This document shows, piece by piece, positions 1 to 5,769 of a stretch of DNA of 5,769 nucleotides; positions within the stretch are counted from its first letter, which is position 1, and every line of letters starts with the position of its first letter. The stretch spans positions 1-5,769 of the forward strand of contig JASLBX010000019.1 in NCBI GenBank assembly GCA_030146385.1, written 5' to 3'. The position numbers were made by a program, and so were the translations under genes. Source of the DNA: Jiangellaceae bacterium. Its GTDB lineage: Bacteria; Actinomycetota; Actinomycetes; Jiangellales; Jiangellaceae. The notes beneath the pieces were generated by a model. That model did no database searches. It worked only from the letters and a program-made list of their open reading frames with translations, and was not told the origin of the DNA.

Positions 1-1102
1 CGACGAGCCGGATGATCGAGGTGCGGTCGGGGAAGATGCCGACGACGTCGGTGCGGCGGCGGATCTCGCGGTTGAGGCGTTCGTTGGGGTTGTTGGACCA
101 GATCTGCCGCCAGATCTCCTTGGGGAAGGCGGTGAACGCGAGCAGGTCCGCTCGGGCGGCTTCGAGGTGGTCGGCGACCGCGGGTAGCTTGCCGGCGAGG
201 GTGTCGACGATGCGGTCGAACTGGGCATGTACGGCCGCAGTGTCGGGCTGGTCGTACACGCTGTGCAACAGCGCCTTGACCCATCCCCACGAGCTCTTCG
301 GGGTGATGGCCATGAGGTTGACCGCGTAGTGCGTGCGGCAGCGCTGCCAGGCCGCACCGGGCAGGGTTGCGGCGACCGCGTTGACCAGGCCGGCGTGCGC
401 GTCGGAGGTGACGAGCTTGACCCCGGTCAGGCCGCGGGCGACCAGATCCCGGAAGAACCCCAGCCAGCCGGCGCCGTCCTCGGAGCTGGTGACCTGCACC
501 CCGAGGATCTCCCGGCGCCCGTCGGCGTTTACCCCGGTGGCCACCAGCGCGTGCACCGGCACCACCCGGCCGCCCTCACGGACCTTGAGCACCAGGGCGT
601 CGGCGGCGACGAAGGTGAACGGGCCCGCCTCACGCAGTGAGCGGGTGCGGAACTGCTCGACGTGCGCATCCAGCTCGGTGGCCATGTCCGAGACCTGCGA
701 CTTGGACAATCCGGTGATGCCCAGCGAGGAGACCAGCTTGTCCATCCGGCGCGTTGACACCCCGAGCAGGTAGCAGGTCGCCACCACACTGGTCAGCGCC
801 CGCTCGGCGCGCTTGCGGCGCTCGAGCAGCCACTCCGGGAAGTAGCTGCCAGCCCGCAGCTTCGGGATGGCCAATTCCAGCGTGCCAGCACGGGTGTCGA
901 ACTCCCGGAGCCGGTAACCGTTGCGCCGGTTCACCCGATCCGGGCTGATGGTGCCGTACTCGGCGCCGCAGACCGCATCGGCCTGAGCGGACATCAGCGT
1001 GTTGATGAACGTTTGCAGCAACTCACGCAACAAGTCCGGGCTGGCCTGGCCCAGCTGTTCCTCCACCAGCCGGGCAGGGTCGATACTAGGGGTGACGGTC
1101 AT
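1..1102 (-). CDS. IS256-family (IS1081-like) transposase, 3' end cut by window edge
   Basis: This is a Mutator/IS256-type DDE transposase, which cuts and inserts its own element. 367 codons are visible, open from ATG 1102-1100 to the left edge; the IS1081 protein is about 415 residues, so roughly 48 are missing. Visible family marks: an N-terminal DNA-binding region with RNGYR (60-64) and the run ERRKRAERALTSVVATCYLL (about 94-113); first catalytic Asp D168 in AADALVLKVREGG; second D234 in VTSDAHAGL; the W-QRC-TH block WQRCRTHYAVNLM (252-264); catalytic Glu E341 in SNNPNERLNREIRRRTDVVG. The start is supported by GAAGGA (1110-1115, minus strand), seven bases upstream of the ATG. The remembered IS1081 protein matches through most of the length, so the assignment is firm. 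Whether it is IS1081 itself or a relative needs an alignment; visible differences suggest a relative. Confidence 0.95.
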   Translation of the reverse strand, partial: MTVTPSIDPARLVEEQLGQASPDLLRELLQTFINTLMSAQADAVCGAEYGTISPDRVNRRNGYRLREFDTRAGTLELAIPKLRAGSYFPEWLLERRKRAERALTSVVATCYLLGVSTRRMDKLVSSLGITGLSKSQVSDMATELDAHVEQFRTRSLREAGPFTFVAADALVLKVREGGRVVPVHALVATGVNADGRREILGVQVTSSEDGAGWLGFFRDLVARGLTGVKLVTSDAHAGLVNAVAATLPGAAWQRCRTHYAVNLMAITPKSSWGWVKALLHSVYDQPDTAAVHAQFDRIVDTLAGKLPAVADHLEAARADLLAFTAFPKEIWRQIWSNNPNERLNREIRRRTDVVGIFPDRTSIIRLV

Positions 1103-1139
1103 CGTCGTGTCCTTCTTCGAGTCGGTTGTAGGAGATCAC

Positions 1140-1155
1140 TCGAAGGATCACGCGG
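1140..1155 (-). repeat. Candidate terminal sequence of the IS1081-like element
   Basis: Read on the minus strand, this is CCGCGTGATCCTTCGA, about 40 bases upstream of the transposase start. It matches the upstream end of IS1081 as I remember it, except at the outermost base. The position gives a short non-coding end, as expected. Without the partner terminus the inverted repeat cannot be proven and the exact boundary may be off by a few bases. Confidence 0.5.
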
Positions 1156-1420
1156 TGACCGTCATCGCTTCCACACGACACGCTCACCGGGAGCCGTACA
1201 CCACTCTGCCGGACGCAACTGGTGTGGGTCAGGGATTGACGCTGCGCCTGGCGCTGCCCTTGGCTTGTTGGCATCGCTTACGCAAGTCATCGCCGACCCC
1301 GCCCCGCCAGAGATCCTTTCGGCTCGTCTTCTTCCCGGACCGGAGCCTGGTACCCCGAATCGGTCATCCAAGCCCCCAGCAGTAATCATGTGTTCGCGGG
1401 AAGTGGGCTCGTCCTGGATC
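1156..1420. other. Gene-free stretch between the IS end and the hemerythrin remnant
   Basis: No reading frame here shows a recognisable domain, a good ribosome binding site or consistent codon bias. The frames that cross it run through the IS end or into the pseudogene in the wrong phase. No tRNA-like fold or strong hairpin was seen. It is probably 3' flank of the decayed gene to its right plus the insertion site of the IS. Confidence 0.5.
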
Positions 1421-1860
1421 TCAACTGGGCCGGCTGGTGAGGGCGTCACGGACACGGTCGACCAGGCCGGCGTCGGGGTGCGAGCAACTTGTTCATCGGA
1501 GGCGTGTCCGGTGCGGTCGGGTGGGGGCGGGTCGGCGCCATCCGCTTGGCGCGCTCAACCCTTTACCTAGCTCGATTAGCTCCTCTTCTGGGCATGCCGA
1601 CTGGAGCCGGGAATCGCGTCACCCTCCTCTTCATCGATGTGTGGGACACATCCTGGACAAGGGCGTTGAACTTGTCCCGCAACTGGGGATCGTTGGCGTC
1701 CAGACCCTCCATGTCCTTCATCAACTGTTCGGCCTCGTGTACCGCCGGTGCGGTGAAGTTCATCAACGGCACGACGAGCCTGCCGCTGGCGGCGCGGGCC
1801 TTGGCGCGGCGTTCGTCCAAACGGCAAACGACTCTCCTCAGAAGTTCCGCAAGGTTGTGA
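1421..1860 (-). pseudogene. Hemerythrin-like (HHE cation-binding) protein, frameshifted remnant
   Basis: No single frame encodes a full protein, but joining frames gives a clear C-terminal half of an actinobacterial HHE hemerythrin, a di-iron oxygen- or redox-sensing helical bundle. In order on the minus strand: HEAEQLMKDMEGLD and DKFNALVQDVSH (from about 1745); HIDEEEGDAIP (1641 down); RLQSACPEEELIELGK (1609 down); VERAKRMAPTRPHP (1559 down); GLVDRVRDAL, ending at TGA 1423-1421. Frame changes fall at about 1641 (one base missing), 1609 (one missing), 1560 (one missing) and in the G run 1475-1478 (one extra). The H-HxxEE iron-ligand segment is split by the first shift. Upstream of 1745 the frame stays open to about 1860 and beyond, but I do not recognise the usual N-terminal HHE helix there, so the 5' part is probably lost or scrambled. 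The right limit is approximate. Sequencing error is possible, but neighbouring genes are intact. Confidence 0.8.
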
Positions 1861-1882
1861 CACCGGCTTGACCGTTCCGGTG
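1861..1882. promoter_or_regulatory. Inverted repeat upstream of the STAS gene, possible operator or promoter
   Basis: CACCGG (1861-1866) and CCGGTG (1877-1882) form perfect 6-bp arms around a 10-base spacer that contains TTGACC (1868-1873), a -35-like hexamer. The dyad ends 20 bases before the STAS start codon. That is too close for TTGACC to serve as the -35 of a leadered transcript, so it may instead be an operator, or chance in GC-rich DNA. Confidence 0.2.
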
Positions 1883-1902
1883 ACGAGGAGTAGGCAGGAG
1901 AG

Positions 1903-2268
1903 GTGGGCGCCGGACTCGAGCTTCGCACGCAAATACTGGGCAAATGCCTCGTGGTCCACGTCGGCGGTGAGCTAGATCTCGCGAATTCCGCGGTGCTTCA
2001 GCAGCACCTGGTCGACAAGGGGCGATCCGACGTCGTTGTCGACCTTACGGAGGTCGGCTTCCTGGACTCCACCGCGCTATCGGCACTCATCGTGGCATAC
2101 CGCAAAGCCAGCAACTTGGGCGGCGGCCTCCACCTGGCCGGCGCAACCGGAACCGCCCGCAAGGTTCTGGACATCACGCAGCTCGATCTCTTGCTCGACC
2201 TCCATGACGACTTGGGTGATGCAATCGAAGCTGCTCTACTCAAATCAGACAATGCTGACTCGAAATAG
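1903..2268 (+). CDS. Anti-sigma factor antagonist (STAS domain, SpoIIAA/RsbV type)
   Basis: A single-domain STAS protein of 121 residues, the usual size for RsbV/SpoIIAA-type anti-anti-sigma factors. These bind an anti-sigma kinase (RsbW/SpoIIAB type) when unphosphorylated and so free a stress sigma factor; they are cytosolic. Visible marks: the first strand and turn CLVVHVGGELDLAN (15-28), the strand VVVDLTEVGFLDST, and the phosphoacceptor motif with Ser56 in LDSTALSALI, followed by the amphipathic helix. Start choice: GTG 1903, after an in-frame TAG at 1891 and with AGGAG at 1896-1900. This spacing is tight, but the N-terminus begins where the family begins. No kinase or sigma gene lies in the window, so the partner must be elsewhere. 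It is separated from the downstream ATPase by its own promoter, so it is probably not in the same operon. The specific sigma factor cannot be inferred. Confidence 0.9.
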   Translation: MGAGLELRTQILGKCLVVHVGGELDLANSAVLQQHLVDKGRSDVVVDLTEVGFLDSTALSALIVAYRKASNLGGGLHLAGATGTARKVLDITQLDLLLDLHDDLGDAIEAALLKSDNADSK

Positions 2269-2326
2269 CACGGCCCCTTAAGGCGGGGTTTCACGCGGCC
2301 CTCCGGCATCTCAAATATGTCGCAGC

Positions 2327-2357
2327 TTGACCTTCCAGTCGCTGGAACCCCTAGCGT
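2327..2357 (+). promoter_or_regulatory. MerR/CueR-type metal-responsive promoter for the ATPase
   Basis: TTGACC (-35, 2327-2332) and TAGCGT (-10, 2352-2357) are 19 bases apart. This is the over-long spacing typical of promoters activated by MerR-family sensors, which untwist the DNA. The spacer holds a perfect dyad, TTCCAG-TCG-CTGGAA (2333-2347), beginning directly after the -35 hexamer, as in CueR/MerR operators. The position, 90 bases upstream of the ATPase start, fits metal-induced expression of the pump. The regulator gene is not in the window. The promoter class is inferred from geometry; the inducing metal is not. Confidence 0.75.
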
Positions 2358-2388
2358 CGAGATACAGACATGATCGGAGGAGGTGTCG

Positions 2389-2625
2389 ATGACTGCCGTC
2401 CTCCTGCCAGACGAGCGGGCACCACACCTCAGACGAGGAAAATCAGATGACCGACCGCCCCACTCCAACCGAGCGCGACACCCCCAATCGGCGGCCACAG
2501 GGCGAGCAAGCGGTGTTCCGGGCGAAGATCGGCGGGATGTCGTGCTCGTTCTGCACGAACACGATCCGGCGGGCGTACCAGCGGATGGAAGGCGTGCACG
2601 AGGTTGGCGTATCGCTGGCTCATGA
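2389..2625 (+). CDS. Possible leader reading frame overlapping the ATPase start
   Basis: An ATG at 2389 follows a near-perfect Shine-Dalgarno run, GGAGGAGGT (2376-2384), stronger than that of the ATPase. It would be the first start in a transcript from the MerR-type promoter. The frame begins MTAVLLPDERAPHLRRGKSD and continues for 78 codons, overlapping the ATPase by 179 bases in another phase. From about codon 20 its composition looks like an out-of-phase shadow of the ATPase, with no domain and no cysteines. If translated, it is more likely a regulatory leader or the remains of a lost small gene than a functional protein. Confidence 0.25.
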   Translation: MTAVLLPDERAPHLRRGKSDDRPPHSNRARHPQSAATGRASGVPGEDRRDVVLVLHEHDPAGVPADGRRARGWRIAGS

Positions 2626-5050
2626 GGAAGGCCTGGTCCGCTACGACCCGGCCAAGCTGGGCGAGGACGAACTGCGACGCACCCTGGAGCAGGTCGGCTA
2701 CACCTACCGCGACCCGGACAAGGTGCGCTCGTTCGAGGAGGAAGAAGTCGAGCTGCGCACCTCGCGGAACCGGCTGATCACCGCCGGGACGTTCGCCGGG
2801 ATTGCGGCGGTGCTGATGTTCGCCGGGATGGAGCCGTTCTTCGCGGCGCTGGAACACCCGTTCCTAATGTGGGTGATGCTCGCGCTGGCTCTGGCGACGA
2901 TGTTCGGCCCGGCCTGGTTCGTCAAGAAGATGGCCTGGGCGTCGCTGCGCCGCGGCATCTTGAACCAGCATGTGCTGCTGGAGTTCGGCGCGTTCGCCGG
3001 CCTCGCCGGAGGGCTGCTTGGCATGTTCGTCAGCGCGGAGTTCCCGGCGGGTCACTACTTCGTAGTAGCGGTGTTCATCACCACCTACCACCTGCTGTCG
3101 GACTACGTGTCGAAACGGGTGCGCACCCGCTCCTCGCAGGCGGTGCGGCAGCTGATGGACCTGCAGCCAGACACCGCCCGGGTGCTGCGCGACGGCCGGG
3201 AGATCGAGGTCCCGGTGGCCGAAATCGCGCCCGGGGACCAGGTACGGGTTCGGCCCGGCGAGTCAGTCCCGGTGGACGGCCGAGTCGTTGATGGCGTGTC
3301 GGCGGTGGACGAATCATTGGTGACCGGCGAGCCGATCCCGGCCGAAAAGACACCAGGTGATGAGGTGATCGGCGGTTCGGTCAACCAAACCGGTTCGCTC
3401 GTGGTGGAGGTCACTCGGATCGGTGCGGAGTCGTTTCTGGCCCAGGTGGCCCGCTCCATCGAAGAGGCTCGGGCGCTGCGACCGGGGATGCTGCAACTGG
3501 TCGACCGCACCCTGAGGTGGTTCGTGCCCGCCGTGCTGACGGTCGCCGCAGCCGGGTTCGCGATCTGGACCGTCGGGCCGCTGCTGTTCGGCGAGCCGCC
3601 CAACTTCTCGCGCGCCACCTTCGCCGCACTGGCCGTGCTCGTGCTGGGCTATCCCTGCGCGCTGGGCATGGCGACGCCGCTGGCAATGATCCGCGGCGGC
3701 GGGGAGGCCGCCCGCCAAGGGATCCTTATGCGCTCCGGTGAGGCCTTCCAGGTCATGGACGAGATCCGCACTGTGGTGCTGGACAAGACCGGCACGCTCA
3801 CCCGCGGCGCGCCGACCGTCTGCAGCATTGTGCCGGTCGGCAGTCGGGACAAGGACGAGGTGCTCGCAACCGCGGCCGCAGCCGAGTCGGCCAGCGAGCA
3901 CCCGCTGGCCCGGGCCATCGAGAACGCCGCCGAACACCGCGGCCTGGACGTCACCGTTGCCGATGCGTTCGCCAGCCACACCGGCAAGGGCGTCGAAGCG
4001 ACCACCGAGGACGCGCGCATACTCGTCGGCAAACCCGCCTTCCTCGCCGAGCAAGGCGTCGACCTGTCCGCCGCCGGTGAGCGTCTCGCCGAATTGGGAG
4101 AGCAGGGGCTGACTGTGGTCACAGTGAGCCGGGGCGGGCAGCTGCTTGGGCTCGTCGGTATCGGGGATAAGATCAAGCCCGACTCCGCCGACACCGTCAG
4201 TCGAATCACCGACGCGGGGATGACGCCGGTAATGCTCACCGGTGATAACCGGCGCACCGCGGAGGCGGTCGCCGCGGAGATCGGCATCCAGCGGGTCCTG
4301 GCCGAGGTGCTGCCAGCCGATAAGGCGGCCGAGATTCGGCGACTCCAACACGAGGGCCAGCGGGTGATGATGGTCGGCGACGGCATCAACGACGCCCCAG
4401 GTCTGACGCAGGCCGACATCGGGATCGCCATTGGCGCCGGCACGGATATCGCGATCGAGTCTGCGGACATCGTCATCATGACCGACCGGCTCGGCGCCGT
4501 TGCGGACGCACACGACATCGGGGTCCGCTCGTTCGCCAAGACCAAACAGAACCTGACCCTGGCGTTCGCGTTCAACGGCGTCGGCGTGCCAGCGGCGGCG
4601 ACCGGGCTCGTGCACCCGATCTGGGCCATGGTCGCCATGCTCGCATCGGTCACAACGGTGCTGACCAACTCGTTCGCCGGGCGCCTGCTGCGTCGAGCCC
4701 ACGGCGAACCGCAACCAGACCCGCAGGAGATCGTGGAACAGCGGCACCGCCGCGAACACGACCACGGCGGCCTCAAGGAGGACGCCGACGATGCCCGTGA
4801 GGCTCCACCAGCCGAGCAGGCCACCGTGGACGCCGAGGTGCGAACCTCGCAGTTGACCGTGCCGATGCACTGTCAGCACTGCTCACAGCGCATCACCGAC
4901 CGCGTCGGCGCCCTCGACGGAGTCCGCCGCGTGAACGCCGACCACCAGGCCGACATCGTCACGATCGAGCACACCGACGACGTCTTCGAAGGTCAGATTC
5001 GCGCGAAACTGCACGAGATGGGCTTCGACGTCGGGGAGGGCCCGCGATGA
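2447..5050 (+). CDS. Heavy-metal P1B-type ATPase with YPC motif and HMA domains at both ends
   Basis: An inner-membrane pump that uses ATP to move a transition-metal ion, probably outward. It has 867 residues, somewhat longer than a typical one-HMA CopA. Order: N-terminal HMA domain (about 22-90) with GMSCSFC (C33, C36); an acidic EEEE stretch (97-100); helices TM1-TM4 at about 110-128, 138-158, 175-196 and 203-222; actuator domain with TGE (293-295); TM5 359-381; TM6 391-414 with YPC (402-404); phosphorylation site DKTGT (D446); the P1B-specific HP (485-486); TGDN (598-601); GDGINDAP (644-651); TM7 702-722 with FN (709-710); TM8 725-743; a linker with HRREHDH (767-773); and a second HMA domain (about 799-864) with CQHC (809-812). 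All catalytic motifs are present, so it should be active. The membrane metal site departs from Cu+ pumps at all three helices, so copper is not assured. ATG 2447 has GAGGA seven bases upstream. The MerR-type promoter at 2327-2357 implies metal induction. Confidence 0.95.
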   Translation: MTDRPTPTERDTPNRRPQGEQAVFRAKIGGMSCSFCTNTIRRAYQRMEGVHEVGVSLAHEEGLVRYDPAKLGEDELRRTLEQVGYTYRDPDKVRSFEEEEVELRTSRNRLITAGTFAGIAAVLMFAGMEPFFAALEHPFLMWVMLALALATMFGPAWFVKKMAWASLRRGILNQHVLLEFGAFAGLAGGLLGMFVSAEFPAGHYFVVAVFITTYHLLSDYVSKRVRTRSSQAVRQLMDLQPDTARVLRDGREIEVPVAEIAPGDQVRVRPGESVPVDGRVVDGVSAVDESLVTGEPIPAEKTPGDEVIGGSVNQTGSLVVEVTRIGAESFLAQVARSIEEARALRPGMLQLVDRTLRWFVPAVLTVAAAGFAIWTVGPLLFGEPPNFSRATFAALAVLVLGYPCALGMATPLAMIRGGGEAARQGILMRSGEAFQVMDEIRTVVLDKTGTLTRGAPTVCSIVPVGSRDKDEVLATAAAAESASEHPLARAIENAAEHRGLDVTVADAFASHTGKGVEATTEDARILVGKPAFLAEQGVDLSAAGERLAELGEQGLTVVTVSRGGQLLGLVGIGDKIKPDSADTVSRITDAGMTPVMLTGDNRRTAEAVAAEIGIQRVLAEVLPADKAAEIRRLQHEGQRVMMVGDGINDAPGLTQADIGIAIGAGTDIAIESADIVIMTDRLGAVADAHDIGVRSFAKTKQNLTLAFAFNGVGVPAAATGLVHPIWAMVAMLASVTTVLTNSFAGRLLRRAHGEPQPDPQEIVEQRHRREHDHGGLKEDADDAREAPPAEQATVDAEVRTSQLTVPMHCQHCSQRITDRVGALDGVRRVNADHQADIVTIEHTDDVFEGQIRAKLHEMGFDVGEGPR

Positions 5051-5073
5051 GCGCTGCTCCACAGAAGACCTAA
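5047..5073 (+). CDS. Eight-codon reading frame overlapping the ATPase stop (ATGA)
   Basis: ATG 5047 overlaps the ATPase TGA in the ATGA arrangement typical of translationally coupled operon genes. It is preceded by GGGGAGGG (5033-5040), a good ribosome binding site. The frame encodes only MSAAPQKT before TAA. It looks like the start of a second operon gene whose body has been lost or replaced, but chance cannot be excluded. Confidence 0.3.
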   Translation: MSAAPQKT

Positions 5074-5103
5074 CGAGCCTGTGCTGAGCGGCCGGCAGAT
5101 AGA

Positions 5104-5133
5104 GAGGGGTCGGCGCCGGAGCGCCGACCCCTC
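5104..5133. terminator. Strong hairpin between convergent genes, probable bidirectional terminator
   Basis: GAGGGGTCGGCGC (5104-5116) pairs perfectly with GCGCCGACCCCTC (5121-5133), giving a 13-bp stem with a 4-base loop. It lies 53 bases after the ATPase stop and 29 bases beyond the stop of the opposing gene, so it can serve both. No T tract follows on either strand, as is common for actinobacterial terminators. Confidence 0.75.
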
Positions 5134-5162
5134 GCACGGCGAAGCCGCGAGACTAGACGCCG

Positions 5163-5769
5163 CTAGGGATCAACGAAGATCCAGAGACCGGAGTCGCGGT
5201 CGCTCGCGAGGATCACCGTCCGCCCGAAATACGGGCTCTCTGGGTTCTCGTCGACGAATGTCTCGACGCCCCAGAAGTTGTTGCCCGCGGGATCGAGATA
5301 TGAGCCGACCTCCACGAGCTCGCATGTGCTCGTGTCGTCCGGTGGGTTGTCCGGATCGTACGGCGTGCCTGCGGGGCACTGGATCTGGATCGCGATGAGC
5401 CCGCCCGAGTAGTACGACAGGTAGGCGAGACTCGCATCCTGTGGATCGACCGCGACCTCATGAACCGAGAGGTCGCCGAAGCCCTCGGCGAACGCCGGAT
5501 CGAGTGCCTCGGGGATCGCGAACTGGTCCACGTCCTCAAGCGTCACGGCATCGATCAGGTGGACGTAGCCCCAGGCGTCGAACTGCGACGACAACGTGAC
5601 CGTCTCGCCGGCCGTGCCGACCGCCGGAAGCGCCGGGTTGGCGCCGCCTGGGCAGTTGGCCGGGTCGTAGCCCTCGACGCCGAGGATCGCGTAGCCGACG
5701 GACCGGGCCACGAAGTAAGCCGGGATCTCGGTCTCGGCAAGCATCCCGAGTGTGGCCTCGCACGGCGGG
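5163..5769 (-). CDS. Probable secreted LVIVD/beta-propeller-like protein, C-terminal part
   Basis: The frame is open from the right edge to TAG 5165-5163. An ATG at 5744 exists, but it has no ribosome binding site and eight further codons (PPCEATLG) run upstream without a stop, so the real start is most likely outside the window. About 201 residues are visible. They contain blade-like segments: WGYVHLIDAV; LSVHEVAVDP followed by LAYLSYYSGGLIAIQI; and a final WGVETF...ASDRDSGLWIF. Such sequences are seen in large exported proteins with LVIVD-type repeats in actinobacteria. Four cysteines and an acidic, Pro/Asp-rich loop (TPYDPDNPPDD) also suit an extracytoplasmic, disulfide-bonded protein. No signal peptide can be seen because the N-terminus is missing. 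Function is unknown. It converges on the ATPase and is probably unrelated to it. Confidence 0.75.
   Translation of the reverse strand, partial: PPCEATLGMLAETEIPAYFVARSVGYAILGVEGYDPANCPGGANPALPAVGTAGETVTLSSQFDAWGYVHLIDAVTLEDVDQFAIPEALDPAFAEGFGDLSVHEVAVDPQDASLAYLSYYSGGLIAIQIQCPAGTPYDPDNPPDDTSTCELVEVGSYLDPAGNNFWGVETFVDENPESPYFGRTVILASDRDSGLWIFVDP

Larger units (their letters stand above)
1..1155 (-). mobile_element. IS1081-like insertion sequence (IS256 family), left part beyond the window
   Basis: The segment consists of an IS256-family transposase gene plus about 52 bp of upstream sequence ending in a motif that, as I recall it, resembles the upstream end of IS1081. IS1081 is about 1.3 kb with very short non-coding ends, so a boundary near 1155 fits its architecture. 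The other terminus and the last roughly 48 transposase codons would lie left of position 1. The family is expected to have short imperfect terminal inverted repeats and a target-site duplication of about 8-9 bp. Neither can be checked here because only one end is present. The transposase frame is uninterrupted over all visible codons, so the copy may be intact. Confidence 0.8.

Noticed and set aside
12..773. Several plus-strand frames in the first 800 bases
   Set aside because: All are shadows of the continuous minus-strand transposase frame, which has the full DDE motif set.
1186..1212. Minus-strand GGCAGAGTGGTGTACGG as an alternative IS256-type terminus
   Set aside because: It contains the GTGTA seen at some IS256-family ends, but would leave an unusually long non-coding end for an IS1081-like element; the motif at 1140-1155 fits better. 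Not fully excluded.
1576..1959. Minus-strand frame starting MDHEAFAQYLRAKLESG as a stand-alone gene
   Set aside because: Its start is antisense to the STAS N-terminus and the frame lacks a domain, except for HIDEEEGDAIP, which belongs to the frameshifted hemerythrin.
2272..2291. Possible terminator after the STAS gene (CCCC-TTAAGGC-GGGG-TTT)
   Set aside because: The stem is only four base pairs, too weak to call.
1998..2498. Minus-strand frame of 166 codons across the STAS gene and the promoter
   Set aside because: Low-complexity Arg/Ser-rich composition typical of a shadow frame; it crosses the STAS gene and the MerR-type promoter.
3314..4879. Long antisense reading frame of 521 codons opposite the ATPase
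   Set aside because: It is the mirror of a high-GC gene with codon bias; it has no recognisable domain, and the ATPase motifs on the other strand are unequivocal.
5137..5147. Small hairpin CGGC-GAA-GCCG after the main terminator
   Set aside because: Four base pairs only, expected by chance in GC-rich DNA.

Overview
The window is GC-rich, and its coding regions show strong G/C bias at third codon positions. The leftmost gene is very close, from memory, to the mycobacterial IS1081 transposase, and the hemerythrin remnant also looks mycobacterial. Together these suggest a high-GC actinomycete (Actinomycetota), plausibly in or near the Mycobacteriales. No rRNA, tRNA or CRISPR array was seen.

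Layout. Positions 1 to about 1155 hold the 5' part of an IS1081-like IS256-family insertion sequence on the minus strand; its transposase runs off the left edge. Positions 1156-1420 hold no supportable gene. About 1421-1860 (minus strand) is a decayed hemerythrin-like (HHE) gene with four single-base frameshifts. A small anti-anti-sigma (STAS) protein is encoded at 1903-2268 (plus). A MerR-type metal-responsive promoter (2327-2357, 19-bp spacer with an internal dyad) precedes an 867-residue heavy-metal P1B-type ATPase (2447-5050, plus). An 8-codon reading frame overlaps the ATPase stop by ATGA. A 13-bp-stem hairpin at 5104-5133 separates the ATPase from a convergent minus-strand gene (5163 to the right edge), the C-terminal part of a probably secreted beta-propeller-like protein.

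The most interesting item is the ATPase. The metal-binding triad normally found in the membrane of Cu+ pumps is changed at all three helices: YPC instead of CPC, FN instead of YN, and SV instead of SS. It also carries one HMA metal-binding domain at each end, the second after a His-containing linker. The sensor-type promoter in front of it implies metal-induced expression, but no MerR-family regulator gene is visible here. The IS, the broken hemerythrin gene, the orphan STAS gene and the metal pump together look like an accessory stress or metal-resistance segment that has undergone rearrangement. That reading is inference.
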